Assembly (NCBI GenBank): GCA_963740835.1
Contig: CAVUFH010000003.1
Coordinates: 1,178,001 to 1,242,000, forward strand
DNA from: CAVUFH01 sp963740835
GTDB taxonomy: Bacteria; Actinomycetota; Acidimicrobiia; IMCC26256; PALSA-610
Length of the DNA stretch: 64,000 nt
Direction: 5' to 3'
Position numbers and translations under genes: made by a program. This document shows, in pieces, positions 27,787 through 36,900 of the stretch (position 1 is its first letter; each line of letters starts with the position of its first letter). Under the pieces are notes generated by a model. That model worked only from the letters and a program-made list of their open reading frames with translations, was not told where the DNA came from and did no database searches.

Positions 27787-28203
27787 ACGCGCGGCCGCGA
27801 GCGCGTCGTCGCACCGGCCCCTCGGGTCCTTGAAGCCCGACCCCGAAACACTTATGTTCCGCACGTGTGACGGCTACGGGCCGTCGTGCGGGGAACTCGG
27901 GGTCGGGCCACATGCGAAGACGGCGGGGGTGCGCGGCATGATGCGACGGGTGCCGCGCGGCGCGACGAACCGGCCGACAATCGCGCGGCCGGGTTCCGGG
28001 CACGGCCGACCGCTGCGCGTCGGGCCGCCGCCGAGCTGGCGTGCGGCGGACGTCCTCGCCGAAGCGCGCCGAGTCGACCCCTTGCGTCTGCTCCTCGCGC
28101 GCGACGCACTTGCGCCCGCGGAGCTCACCGAGATCGATCTCGCGCCGTCCTCGTCACCCGCGCCGTAACGGGGTGCCGAGGACGGGACGCGCGTTCTCCG
28201 GTG
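27787..28203. other. 417-bp gap, no certain gene
   Basis: The space between the SDR gene and the SCP2 gene is GC-rich. Its only plausible coding content is the small frame 27938-28168, listed separately. I see no RNA gene, strong terminator or transposon remnant here. Confidence 0.5.
27938..28168 (+). CDS. Possible small protein, 76 residues
   Basis: A weak candidate starting at ATG 27938 (ATGATG). The first half is Arg/Pro/Gly-rich; the second half (ADVLAEARRVDPLRLLLARD, then ALAPAELTEID) looks like a normal amphipathic helix followed by a capped turn. No family recognised, and competing frames exist on the other strand. Confidence 0.3.
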   Translation: MMRRVPRGATNRPTIARPGSGHGRPLRVGPPPSWRAADVLAEARRVDPLRLLLARDALAPAELTEIDLAPSSSPAP

Positions 28204-28593
28204 TTACTCGGTGATGCCCTGAAGTGCTTCGGTGAGCGCAGGGTTGCCGCCGCCGCCCTGCGCCATCATCAACTTCGTCATGTCGCCCTGGACGCGGACC
28301 TTGCCCGACATGAACGCCTGCATCCCGGCTTGCGGGTTGCCGTCGATGAAGACGGCCTTGGCGGTCTCCATGTCGGTGGAGAGGGTGACGTCGGCGGAGT
28401 CGTCGTGACCCTTGCCGAACAGCGTCTGCCCTTCGCGCGAGCCCATGTGGAAGTTGATCTTGTCGGCGCCTTCTTCGACCTCGAGGTTGAGCAGGACGCT
28501 CGCCCCCGGAGGCGCGCCGGTGTCGTGCTCGCCGATCACCTTCGCGGCCGCGTCGAACCATGCATCCGAAAGGAACGGGAACTTCTCGGCCAC
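28204..28593 (-). CDS. SCP2 sterol-transfer-like protein
   Basis: A 129-residue single-domain protein of the SCP2 fold, which binds lipids in a hydrophobic cavity. Family-like features are FPFLSDAWFDAAAKVIGEHD at the start, VLLNLEVEEG, ADVTLSTDMETAKAVFIDGN and the helix AGMQAFMSGKVRVQGDMTKL near the C-terminus. Stand-alone SCP2 proteins in actinobacteria are common near acyl-CoA genes; the nearby SDR is compatible with that. Start: ATG 28593 with AGGCTGGAG upstream. Confidence 0.78.
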   Translation of the reverse strand: MAEKFPFLSDAWFDAAAKVIGEHDTGAPPGASVLLNLEVEEGADKINFHMGSREGQTLFGKGHDDSADVTLSTDMETAKAVFIDGNPQAGMQAFMSGKVRVQGDMTKLMMAQGGGGNPALTEALQGITE

Positions 28594-28715
28594 TCCAGCC
28601 TCCTGAGGTCGCGCGTCTGTGGCGGCGCATGGTAACTCGTTACTCCTTGCGCCAACGCTTGCTGAGAGGCGGCTGCGCCGCGATTGGAGCTGCGCCCGCC
28701 GGCGGACCTGACGAC

Positions 28716-28732
28716 GTCGGCCGGAGGCCGAC
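28716..28732. repeat. Perfect hairpin upstream of the ferredoxin gene
   Basis: GTCGGCC (28716-28722) and GGCCGAC (28726-28732) form a 7-bp stem with loop GGA. It lies in the divergent region between the SCP2 and ferredoxin genes, next to a GC-rich segment (about 28670-28690) that resembles part of the dispersed element at 55049-55112. Confidence 0.4.
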
Positions 28733-28756
28733 GCGACCGCTCGCTAACGTGGTCCG

Positions 28757-29065
28757 GTGGCCGCTTCGACCAGACTCGAGCGCATCGGGGACCGGGAACG
28801 GAACCCGAAGTGGCGCAATCCGCCGCTGCGCATCGAGATGTCGGAGTGCATCAACTGTGATGCGTGCCTCCGCCACTGCCCGTCGCAGTTCGGGGCGATC
28901 TTCAACCACGGCGCCGACGTCGTGATCGTCCCGGAGCTGTGTAGCGGCTGCGACAAGTGCCTGCCTGCGTGTCCGGTCGACTGCATCTACCCCGACCCGG
29001 AGTGGCAGCCGGCGCCGGAGGAGTGGTGGTCGCTCCCGCTCACCCGGCTCGACCCGTACCGCTAG
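28757..29065 (+). CDS. Two-cluster ferredoxin-like protein
   Basis: A 102-residue protein with two cysteine-rich motifs, CINCDACLRHCP and CSGCDKCLPACPVDC, each suited to a [4Fe-4S] cluster, and a long N-terminal lead (GDRERNPKWRNPPLRIEMSE). The second motif ends in the typical CPVDCIYPD. It should be a soluble electron carrier; its partner is unknown. Start: GTG 28757 with TAACGT 6 nt upstream, fitting leaderless translation. The stop and the spacer to gatC contain small tandem duplications. Confidence 0.85.
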   Translation: MAASTRLERIGDRERNPKWRNPPLRIEMSECINCDACLRHCPSQFGAIFNHGADVVIVPELCSGCDKCLPACPVDCIYPDPEWQPAPEEWWSLPLTRLDPYR

Positions 29066-29098
29066 TACCGCCGCTGATCCCGAACCGCTGATCCCGAG
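29056..29098. repeat. Two small tandem duplications between ferredoxin and gatC
   Basis: A 9-bp pair, GTACCGCTA (29056-29064) and GTACCGCCG (29065-29073), spans the ferredoxin stop codon. A 14-bp pair, 29071-29084 and 29085-29098, with one mismatch in the last base, fills the spacer before gatC. Confidence 0.75.
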
Positions 29099-29107
29099 GC
29101 CTTCCCG

Positions 29108-29416
29108 ATGACCCAGTCCGAGCGCATCACGCGCGCCGATGTCGAACACGTGGCGCAGCTCGCGCGCCTCGCGCTCACCGGGGAGGAGATCACCTCGCTC
29201 ACCGGTGAGCTGGCTGCGATCCTCGACTACGCGGCCGAGGTGTCCGCCCTCGACACCGACGGCGTGGAGCCCACCGCCCACCCGCTCCCGCTCGTGAACG
29301 TCTTGCGCCCCGACGCGGTGCGGCCCTGCCTCGAGCGGGACGAAGTGCTCGCGGCCGCGCCCGCGGTCGAGGACGGCCGTTTCCGGGTGCCGCGCATCCT
29401 GGGCGAAGCACCGTGA
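29108..29416 (+). CDS. gatC: Asp/Glu-tRNA amidotransferase subunit C
   Basis: A 102-residue subunit that clamps GatA and GatB. It shows the family pattern ITRADVEHVAQLARLALTGE, ELAAILDYAAEVSALDTDGV and VNVLRPDAVRPCLERDEVLA. GatCAB converts misacylated Glu-tRNA(Gln) or Asp-tRNA(Asn) to the correct amide. Its end overlaps gatA by four bases (GTGA), indicating translational coupling. Confidence 0.93.
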   Translation: MTQSERITRADVEHVAQLARLALTGEEITSLTGELAAILDYAAEVSALDTDGVEPTAHPLPLVNVLRPDAVRPCLERDEVLAAAPAVEDGRFRVPRILGEAP

Positions 29417-30834
29417 CCGCGGCCGAGATCGCGGCCGACGTCCGCGCCGCGCGCCGTAGCGCGCGTGACGTGCTGGAGGAACACCTCGCGCGCGTCGACG
29501 CGCGCGAGCCGGAGATCCACGCGTTCAACCTCGTCTTGGCCGACGAGGCGCGTCGCGTCGCGAGTGAGATCGACGCCGCGGTGGCGCGCGGCGAGGATCC
29601 GGGTTCGCTCGCCGGTGTGCCGATCGCGATCAAGGACAACCTCACGACGCGCGGGCTGCCCACCACATGCTCGTCCCGCATCCTCGAAGGTTGGCGGCCG
29701 CCGTACGACGCGACCGTCGTGCAGCGCTTGCGCGCCGCCGGAGCGGTGCTCGTCGGTAAGACCAACCTCGACGAATTCGCGATGGGTTCGTCCACCGAGA
29801 ACTCGGCCTTCGGCGCGACCCGCAACCCGCACGACCCGTCGCGGGTGCCCGGCGGGTCGAGTGGTGGCTCGGCAGCTGCGGTCGCCGCCAGCTTCGCGGC
29901 GCTGGGCGTCGGCTCCGACACCGGCGGCTCGATCCGGCAGCCGGCGGCGTTGTGCGGCGTCGTCGGAGTGAAGTCGACGTACGGAACCGTGTCGCGGTAC
30001 GGCCTGATCGCGTTCGCGTCATCGCTCGACCAGGTGGGGCCGTTCGCCACGTCGGTAGGCGACGCGGCCACGTTGTTGGAAGCGATCTGGGGTCACGACC
30101 CGTGTGATTCGACGTCGATCGACGAACCGCTCGGCTCGATCACCGATGCGCTCGAATCCGGCGTCGCCGGGTTGCGGGTCGGCCTCATCGAAGAGATGGT
30201 CGACGTCGACGGGATCGAGCCCGGCGTGCGAACCGCGGTCGACCGCGCCGCGGGCGCGCTCGACGATGCCGGCGCCAAGGTCGAGCGCGTGTCGATCCCG
30301 TCGAGCACCTACGGACTCGCCGCGTACTATCTCATCGCACCGGCCGAAGCGTCCTCGAACCTCGCGCGCTACGACGGCGTGCGCTACGGACTCCGCGTCG
30401 ACGCCGAGGATGTGGCGGCCATGAACGCGCGCACGCGCGATGCCGGTTTCGGCGCTGAGGTGAAGCGGCGGATCATGCTGGGCACGTATGCGTTGTCGGC
30501 CGGCTACTACGACGCGTACTACGGGCAGGCGCAACGGGTGCGCACGCTGATCATCCGCGACTTCGCGCGCGCGTACGAGCAGTTCGACGTGCTGCTGAGC
30601 CCCACGACTCCGACGGTGGCCTTCCCGCTCGGCGCGAAGACGGCGGACCCCCTCGCGATGTATCTCAACGACGTGTTCACGATCCCGACGAACCTGGCGG
30701 GTCACGCCGCGATGTCGGTGCCGTACGGAACCGGCGAGGGCGGGCTTCCGGTCGGCGTGCAAGTGCTGGCGAACGCGCTCGACGAGGCGACGATGTTCCG
30801 CACCGGCCGCGCGCTCGAGCTCGCGGCGTCGTAG
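29413..30834 (+). CDS. gatA: Asp/Glu-tRNA amidotransferase subunit A
   Basis: The 473-residue amidase subunit that releases ammonia from glutamine. Catalytic elements are IAIKDNLTTRGLPTTCSS (lysine), GGSSGGSAAAVAASFAALG (serine of the triad) and GSDTGGSIRQPAALCGVVG, followed by PTYGTVSRYG-like VKSTYGTVSRYGLIAFASSL. Length is standard. Start: GTG 29413 overlapping the gatC stop. gatB follows after an oppositely oriented hydrolase gene rather than directly. Confidence 0.94.
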   Translation: MTAAEIAADVRAARRSARDVLEEHLARVDAREPEIHAFNLVLADEARRVASEIDAAVARGEDPGSLAGVPIAIKDNLTTRGLPTTCSSRILEGWRPPYDATVVQRLRAAGAVLVGKTNLDEFAMGSSTENSAFGATRNPHDPSRVPGGSSGGSAAAVAASFAALGVGSDTGGSIRQPAALCGVVGVKSTYGTVSRYGLIAFASSLDQVGPFATSVGDAATLLEAIWGHDPCDSTSIDEPLGSITDALESGVAGLRVGLIEEMVDVDGIEPGVRTAVDRAAGALDDAGAKVERVSIPSSTYGLAAYYLIAPAEASSNLARYDGVRYGLRVDAEDVAAMNARTRDAGFGAEVKRRIMLGTYALSAGYYDAYYGQAQRVRTLIIRDFARAYEQFDVLLSPTTPTVAFPLGAKTADPLAMYLNDVFTIPTNLAGHAAMSVPYGTGEGGLPVGVQVLANALDEATMFRTGRALELAAS

Positions 30835-30842
30835 CGGCGGGG

Positions 30843-31784
30843 TCAACCGCGGCAGAACGCGGCGGTGATCTTGTTGAAGGTCTCGGCCGCTTCCCACTGC
30901 AGGAAGTGCCCGGCATTCGGGACGAACAACGGCCCGGTGCAGTCGAGGCACGCAGCCGCGGCCTTCCACGGGAACGACGGCAGCACCACGTGGTCCTCCG
31001 GCCCGTACAACACGAGCGTGCGCACCGGCGTCTGCTCGAAGAGCTTGGGCACGTCCTCCATCGCGCGGTTGCCGGCGCTCTGCTCGTACACACCCCAGCT
31101 CGCGCGCAACTTCTCGGCGTCGGCGTACGGCTCGGTGTGGAACGCGACTTCGTCCGGCGTGAACGCATTGGGCGTGCCCCACAGCCGGTGGCCGTACATC
31201 GGCGCGACCCACGCCTGCCGGCGCGCGGGCGTGTCGAGCTCGGCGAGGAGGACATCGGGTTCCGTCGCTTGCCGCACGAAGTAGTCGGCGGTGGCGCGCC
31301 GCTCGCGCACGTCGTCGGGTGGGAGTCCCGCGGCTTCGTAGACCGCCGCGAGCGGTGGCGGCACGGTGTTGAACAGCACCTGGTGCGTCACGAAGTCCGG
31401 GTACCGCAACCCGAAGTCGTACAGCACGACGCCGCCGACGTCGCCACCCGCGGTCGCGCATTGCCGGAGACCGAGCACGTCGTGCACGAGCGCGTAGCAG
31501 TCAATCGAGTACGCGGCGATGTCGTAGAATTCGTCCCGCGCGAGGCTCGAGTCACCGTGACCGCGAAAGTCGGGCGCGATCACGTCGAAGCCGGCGGCCG
31601 CGAGCGCGTCGATGTTCCGCCACCAAATGCGCTTCGTCTCGGGGTACCCGTGCAGCAGGAGCAGCGGAGCGCCGCCGGCGCCTTCGCGCACATACGCGAT
31701 CGTCACCCCGTTGCGGACCTCGACATGGTGCGTCGCGTATCGGGCCGGGTCGGGTCGCGATTCAGGAGGAGAGGGATTCGTCAC
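30843..31784 (-). CDS. Alpha/beta hydrolase, epoxide-hydrolase-like
   Basis: A 313-residue alpha/beta-hydrolase. It has HGYPET at the oxyanion position (residues 45-50), PDFRGHGDSS, a nucleophile elbow with aspartate at about 115 (AGGDVGGVVLYDFG) rather than serine, and a final histidine in NAGHFLQWE. An aspartate nucleophile is typical of epoxide hydrolases and haloalkane or haloacetate dehalogenases; which reaction applies is open. It sits inside the gat cluster on the opposite strand. Start: GTG 31784, only 18 bp from the divergent gatB start. Confidence 0.8.
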   Translation of the reverse strand: MTNPSPPESRPDPARYATHHVEVRNGVTIAYVREGAGGAPLLLLHGYPETKRIWWRNIDALAAAGFDVIAPDFRGHGDSSLARDEFYDIAAYSIDCYALVHDVLGLRQCATAGGDVGGVVLYDFGLRYPDFVTHQVLFNTVPPPLAAVYEAAGLPPDDVRERRATADYFVRQATEPDVLLAELDTPARRQAWVAPMYGHRLWGTPNAFTPDEVAFHTEPYADAEKLRASWGVYEQSAGNRAMEDVPKLFEQTPVRTLVLYGPEDHVVLPSFPWKAAAACLDCTGPLFVPNAGHFLQWEAAETFNKITAAFCRG

Positions 31785-31802
31785 GGTCGGTAGTCTGGCC
31801 GC
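31785..31802. promoter_or_regulatory. 18-bp divergent start region
   Basis: Only 18 bp separate the GTG of the hydrolase (minus) and the GTG of gatB (plus). A -10-like TAGTCT (31791-31796) ends 6 nt before gatB, so a gatB transcript from it would be leaderless and its -35 region would lie within the hydrolase coding sequence. Confidence 0.4.
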
Positions 31803-33280
31803 GTGACGTCTGCGACCGAAACGAAGACCTGGGAGACCGTGGTCGGGCTCGAAGTGCACTGCGAGCTGTCGACTGCGAGCAAGCTGTTCTGCGGATGCCG
31901 GAACGAGTTCGGCAACGAGCCGAACACGAACGTCTGCCCCGTGTGCCTCGGCCTCCCCGGTTCGCTGCCGGTGCTGAACGAGAAGGCGGTGGAGTACGCG
32001 CTGCGCGTCGCCGAGGCGCTCGACCTCGACGTACCCGAACGCTCGGTGTTCTCGCGCAAGAACTACTTCTATCCGGACATGCCGAAGGACTACCAGACAT
32101 CTCAGTACGACCTGCCGATCACGATCAACGGTCAGCTCGAGGTGGACGGCGAGTGCATCGGTATCACGCGCGCGCACCTCGAAGAGGACACCGGCAAGAC
32201 GTTGCACGTCGGCGGCGGCGGACGCATCCAGGACGCCGAGTACTCGCTCGTCGACTACAACCGCGCGGGCGTGCCGTTGCTCGAGATCGTCTCCGAGCCC
32301 GACATCCGTTCGGCGGAGCAGGCGAAGCGCTACGTCGAGGAGCTGCGCGCGACGCTCCTCGCGATCGGCATTTCCGACGTGAAGATGGAGGAAGGCTCGC
32401 TGCGCATCGACGCGAACGTGTCGGTCCGACCGCAGGGTGACACCGCGTTCGGGACGCGCTGCGAGATCAAGAACCTCAACTCGCTCCGGTCACTCGTGAA
32501 GGCGATCGAGCACGAGGCGCGCCGCCAGATCACCGCGCGCGAGTTCGGCGACGCGATCGTGCAGGAGACGCGGCACTGGGACGAAGCCCGCGGCCGCACG
32601 ATCTCGGGCCGCTCCAAGGAAGAAGCGCACGACTACCGCTACTTCCCGGAGCCCGACCTCGTCCCCGTCGCACCGACCGCCGAAATGCGAGCCGAGGTGC
32701 GTGCCACCTTGCCCGAGCTCCCACGTGCGACGCGTGAACGGTTGGTCGAGACATGGAGGATCAAGGAAGACGACGCGCGCGTGATCGTCGGTGTGCCCGG
32801 TCTCGTCGCGTACACCGAGACGGCCGTCGCGGCGCTGAAGTCGGGCACGCCGAAAGACGTCGCCAACTGGGTCCGCCAGGACGTGCTGAAGTACGTGAAC
32901 GAGTCGGGCTTGTCGCCCGCTGTGCTCACGCCCGAGATGCTCGCCGAGCTCGTCGACCTCGTCGCCGCGGGCACGATCTCGCGCCCCAGGCCCAGGACGT
33001 GCTCGACGAGTCACTCAAGGAAGACCGCTGGCCGCGGGACATCGTCGAAGCGCGTGGCCTCGCGGAGGTGAGCGACGAGGGCGCGATCGCAGCCGTCGTC
33101 GACGAAGTGCTCGCCGCCAACGCGGATGCCGTCGCCGAGTACCGCGCCGCCGACGACGAGGGGAAGCGCAAGAAGGTGCAGGGCTTCCTGTTCGGTCAGA
33201 TCAAGGGCAAGCTCAAGGGCCAGGGCAACCCGCAGATCATCGCCAAGCTCCTCGCCGACCGCCTCCGATCCGCCGAGTAG
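31803..33280 (+). CDS. gatB: Asp/Glu-tRNA amidotransferase subunit B (frameshifted)
   Basis: About 492 residues after joining. The kinase-like domain has WETVVGLEVHCELSTASKLF, zinc ligands in FCGCRNEFGNEPNTNVCPVC, LPGSLPVLNEKAVEYALR, YPDMPKDYQTSQYDLPI and EEGSLRIDANVSVRP; the tail contains RWPRDIVEARGLAEVSDEGA and a C-terminal YqeY-like helical part (KKVQGFLFGQIKGKLKGQGN) that docks tRNA. The frame breaks at 32981-32988: one C missing from the C4 run, or an extra CG beside it, would explain it. GatB is normally required, so an error in the sequence is more likely than a dead gene. Confidence 0.9.
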
Positions 33281-33293
33281 CTCGAGTCCCATT

Positions 33294-33312
33294 GCTTCCA
33301 ACTGTTGGAAGC
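33294..33312. terminator. Perfect palindrome after gatB
   Basis: GCTTCCAAC (33294-33302) and GTTGGAAGC (33304-33312) form a 9-bp inverted repeat around one base, 14 bp after the gatB stop. The arm GTTGGAAGCG recurs at 33349-33358. It lies between convergent genes, so a bidirectional terminator is the simplest reading, though no T tract follows. Confidence 0.4.
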
Positions 33313-33359
33313 GCCGCTGCCCCGAAACGGTGCGCAACGCTGCCAGCAGTTGGAAGCGG

Positions 33360-33572
33360 TTAGCTCGCGTCGGCGAGGGCAGCCATGATGCACGCGCCGA
33401 GGCGCGCGGCGTCGGTGGGCGCGAGCCGGACCGACGACGTGCACGTGCCGTCGTGCCAGGTGGAGAGCACGAGCACGCGCTGGTCGCGGTGCCAAGTGGC
33501 GCGCAGTGCGTGACCGCGGTCGTCGATGACGACTTCCTGGGGGACCGGGACGACGGAAGCGTTGGTGCTCAT
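33360..33572 (-). CDS. Small hypothetical protein, 70 residues
   Basis: A short soluble protein, family not recognised: VVPVPQEVVIDDRGHALRAT, WHRDQRVLVLSTWHDGTC and VRLAPTDAARLGACIMAALA. The middle reads like a small beta-sheet with paired WH motifs. Its ATG overlaps the stop of the upstream LLM oxidoreductase by four bases, so the two are probably translated together. Confidence 0.65.
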   Translation of the reverse strand: MSTNASVVPVPQEVVIDDRGHALRATWHRDQRVLVLSTWHDGTCTSSVRLAPTDAARLGACIMAALADAS

Positions 33573-34567
33573 GCCGTCATCTCCTTGAGGCGGGCGATGG
33601 CATCGGGGTCTGCGATGTCGAAGGCGACGCGCTGCACGATGTCGCCGTAACGCGCACGGATGAGGTCGGGGAGCTCGGCGAGGGCGCCGACGACGCAGAG
33701 CTCGTCGACCATCTCGTCGGTGATGAGCGATGACATCGTGCTCCAGTCGCCGCGCTTCGACAAGGTGTTCAACTCCGTCTGTAGATCCCCCCAGCCGTGG
33801 GTGTCGAGGACGAGACGGTACGCAGGTGTCGATCCGTAGAACGCGAGCCGCGGTCGCATCGCGGCGAGGCCGGCCGCGAGCTGCTCGTCGTTCTCGGCGG
33901 CCACGATCATCAGCGGGAAGGCGATCTCGATGTCACCGAGTGTGCGCCCGGCGCGCGTCGCGCCGCGTGCCAACGCCGGGAGTGTCGTCTCGCGGATGAA
34001 CTTCGCGGTGGAGAACGGATGGATCATGAAGCCGTCGGCGACTTCGCCCGCCACCTCGGTCATGTGCGGGCCGACGCCGCCGAGCACGATGCGGGGGACA
34101 CCGAACGGGTTCGGGCCGGGGTTGAAGAACGGCGTCATCAAGGTGTGCGTGTAGAACTCGCCGCGGAAGTCGAGCGGCTTGCCCTCGTGCCAGCTCGCCC
34201 AGATCGCGCGCACGGCGAGAACCAGTTCCCGCATCCGCGGCGCCGGGTGCGACCACGGCATCGAGAACCGCTTCTCGATGTGCGGTTTGATCTGCGTGCC
34301 GAGCCCGAGGTTGAAGCGGCCCCGCGATGCGAGTTGGAGGTCGTAGGCCATGTTCGCGAGCGTCATCGGGCTCCGGGCGAACGCGATCGCGACGGCGGTT
34401 GTCAGCTCGAGCCGTTCGGTGTGCTCGGCCGCCAACAGCAGCGGGAAGAACGGGTCGTGCGGCCCTTCGAACGAGAAGATGCCGTCGTAGCCGACGGCTT
34501 CGAGCGCCCGCGCGTGCTCGGGCACTGCGGCCAGATCGGTGGTGGTGAGCGCCGCGTCGATTTTCAT
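33569..34567 (-). CDS. LLM-class F420-dependent oxidoreductase
   Basis: A 332-residue luciferase-like barrel protein. Features include YDGIFSFEGPHDPFFPLLLA, LELTTAVAIAFARSPMTLAN, LQLASRGRFNLGLGTQIKPH, and PRIVLGGVGPHMTEVAGEVA. The pattern matches an actinobacterial subfamily often annotated TIGR03617 whose cofactor is expected to be F420 rather than FMN. Substrate unknown. It is followed by a 70-residue gene in a 4-bp overlap. Start: ATG 34567. Confidence 0.83.
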   Translation of the reverse strand: MKIDAALTTTDLAAVPEHARALEAVGYDGIFSFEGPHDPFFPLLLAAEHTERLELTTAVAIAFARSPMTLANMAYDLQLASRGRFNLGLGTQIKPHIEKRFSMPWSHPAPRMRELVLAVRAIWASWHEGKPLDFRGEFYTHTLMTPFFNPGPNPFGVPRIVLGGVGPHMTEVAGEVADGFMIHPFSTAKFIRETTLPALARGATRAGRTLGDIEIAFPLMIVAAENDEQLAAGLAAMRPRLAFYGSTPAYRLVLDTHGWGDLQTELNTLSKRGDWSTMSSLITDEMVDELCVVGALAELPDLIRARYGDIVQRVAFDIADPDAIARLKEMTA

Positions 34568-34602
34568 CGTGCCTCTCGGGTCGGATCTGCTTCGATGGGC
34601 CG

Positions 34603-35334
34603 ATGGAGCAGTACGGTCCCGAAACCTACGGCGAGCGCGTCGCCGACGTCTACGACGAGTGGTACCGGCTCCCGGACCAGGACGCCGAGTGTGCGCTGCT
34701 CACCGAGCTCGCCGGCGGCGGCCGGGCGCTCGAGCTCGGCATCGGCACCGGCCGGATCGCCATCCCGCTCGCGGCGCAGGGCGTCGACGTGCACGGCATC
34801 GACTCGTCGCGGGCGATGCTCGAACGCCTGCGCGCGAAGCCGGGCGGCGACACGATCACGGTGACCGTCGGTGACATGGCAGACGTGGCGGTCGACGGCG
34901 AGTTCGCGCTCGTCTTCATTGTGTTCAACACGTTCTTCATGCTCGGGTCGCAAGCAGAACAGGTGCGGTGCCTCCGCAACGTCGCGGCGCGGTTGGCGCC
35001 CGACGGGCGGTTCCTGCTGCATGCGTTCGTCCCGGACACGTCGCGGATCGAGCGGGGCCAGGATCTGAGCGTGCGCGAAGCCGGCCTCGACCGCGTTCGC
35101 CTCGACGCATCCACCTACAACGCGGTCGAACAGCGGCTCGAGACGACGCAGGTGCGCATCACCGAAGCAGGCATCCGTCTCGTCCACGCGAAGTTGCGGT
35201 TCGCCTTCCCGCCCGAGCTCGACCTCATGGCCGAGCTCGCGGGGTTGACGCTCGAGTCGCGCTGGGGCTCGTTCACGCGTGCGCCATTCACCGGCGACAG
35301 CGCGTTCGCAGTCTCGATCTACCGCCGCGCCTGA
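34603..35334 (+). CDS. SAM-dependent methyltransferase
   Basis: A 243-residue class I methyltransferase: YGERVADVYDEWY at the start, motif I ALELGIGTGRIAIPLAAQGV, acidic residue in VHGIDSSRAML, FIVFNTFFMLGSQAEQVRCL and LAPDGRFLLHAFVPDTSR. It resembles small-molecule methyltransferases; no substrate is inferable. Its last 16 bases overlap the end of the convergent substrate-binding protein gene. Start: ATG 34603, divergent from the LLM gene by 35 bp. Confidence 0.8.
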   Translation: MEQYGPETYGERVADVYDEWYRLPDQDAECALLTELAGGGRALELGIGTGRIAIPLAAQGVDVHGIDSSRAMLERLRAKPGGDTITVTVGDMADVAVDGEFALVFIVFNTFFMLGSQAEQVRCLRNVAARLAPDGRFLLHAFVPDTSRIERGQDLSVREAGLDRVRLDASTYNAVEQRLETTQVRITEAGIRLVHAKLRFAFPPELDLMAELAGLTLESRWGSFTRAPFTGDSAFAVSIYRRA

Positions 35335-36900
35335 ATCCGGCGGTCGATCACGACGACACCCAGCCCCAGGACGAGCGCGCCGGTGATGGCGAGCGCGGCA
35401 AACGTGCGGTCCGGCAGTTCTTCGGACGCCGGTGCCGGTGTCGCGCGCACGTTCCCGTATTGCTGGACGCTCGGCCAGAAGACGACCAACCGCGGGTCGG
35501 ATGCTTCTTGGAGAAGCCCCGTGACGTTTCGGGTCGTGAACGACTGCAACTGGTCGGGCGCGAACAGCACGATCTCCACGGACTGCTCGGCGATGCGTTG
35601 CACCATGACATGCGTCGCGTCGAGCCGGGCCGTCGTGTCCGGCGCGGCTGTGTATCGCGCGAAACGCGGCATCGTAGGCCGCGTCGCACCAGATCCCGCC
35701 CGCGCACGTGTACTGCGCGAGCACGTCGGTCGGGTCGTCGGTGGGATCCCGGCGCACGATGGTGAGATCGGCCGGCGCGTCCTCGGCCGGGGTCACGGTG
35801 ATGCCGACGCCGCCGAGCATCCGTGTCAGCTCGCGGGCGATGGCGCGGCCGGAGAAGTCGTTCGGCGCGCCGATGGTCAGTGCAACCGGTTCGCCGCGAG
35901 CCGCGACGGTCGCGCGCGCGGCTCCGGGGTCGTAGGTGAGGTCGGACGCGATCGCGTCGGCGACGGGTTCCCGCGGCTGCCATGCGGCCGCGCGCGCCAC
36001 GATCGGGACGGTCTGCGCCCGGCCGACACCGTGCGCAACCGTCCGTACCAGGGTGTCGCGGTCGACCGCCTGCGCGATGGCGCGGCGCACGTCGGGCTCG
36101 GCGACGCGCAACTGCACGGTCCACTGGTCGCCGTCGTTGGCGTGGATCGCCGACGCGCCGCTGATCGCCTGGACGCGTTCGTAGTCTCGGGGCGCGAACC
36201 CGGCCGCGACATCGACGCCGCCGCCCGCGAGCGCGGCTTCGAGCGCGCGCGCACCGGGATAGGAACGGAAGACGATCTCGTCGAGCGGCGGCCGCGCGGG
36301 CTGGTCGACCACGGCCATGCGCACTTCGCCGTCGCTGCGGGCGACGACTCGCCAGAGTCCGCTCCCGGGTGCCTCGGCGTTGCCCGGCTCGGACGCGGCC
36401 GGGAAGACGTGGAGGGGGAGCACCGGGAGCGCGCTGGGCGCGGCGGGGCTGGTGATCTGCACCGTGCTCGGATCGAGCGCGGTGGCAGTGAGGCTGTCGA
36501 CGATGCCGGCCGCGTACGGCCAGTGCCCGTCGCGGGCGCGGTCGAGCGATGCCACGACGTCGGCGGCGGTCACCGGTTGGCCGTCGGTCCAGGTCGCGGG
36601 GCGCAGCGTGTAGACGAACCCGCGACCATCCGGCGTTGCGGTCCACGCGTCGGCGAGGCCCGGCACCACGTCGAGGGGACTGGGCGCGAACGTGGTCAGC
36701 GTCGGGTACTGGAGCTGCCAGACCTCGCGCGCCACCGCGCTCGTGGCAGTGGCGGGATCGAGCGAACCGATGGGACCGATCACGCCGATCGTGAGCCGGA
36801 CCGGACCCGCGGCCGCGATCGGTGCCGCCGACGCGATCGGCAGTGAGAACAACGCGGCGACGATGGTGGCGCCTGCCGCGATTGCGCGAGCGCTACGCAC
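35319..36900 (-). CDS. ABC-type substrate-binding protein, family 5 (frameshifted)
   Basis: About 526 residues after joining. An N-terminal signal peptide (ARAIAAGATIVAALFSLPIA) is followed by a family 5 solute-binding fold: SLDPATATSAVAREVWQLQY, ADAWTATPDGRGFVYTLRPA, TWTDGQPVTAADVVASLDRA and APNDFSGRAIARELTRML. The C-terminus has a membrane anchor (FAALAITGALVLGLGVVVID), unusual for a lipoprotein-type binding protein. The frame breaks near 35630-35645; a lost CG would restore AGHATARLDATHVMVQRIAE. No permease or ATPase genes are adjacent. Its GTG start overlaps the upstream FAD oxidoreductase gene by 8 bp. Confidence 0.75.

Noticed and set aside
31785..33280. gatB as a true pseudogene
   Set aside because: The sequence on both sides is fully conserved, the gene is normally essential in organisms relying on GatCAB, and a single small indel explains the break.
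34564..35318. Extension of the substrate-binding protein frame beyond its homology
   Set aside because: After the frameshift near 35635 the sequence becomes low-complexity and runs antisense to the methyltransferase; the true C-terminus is in the other frame.
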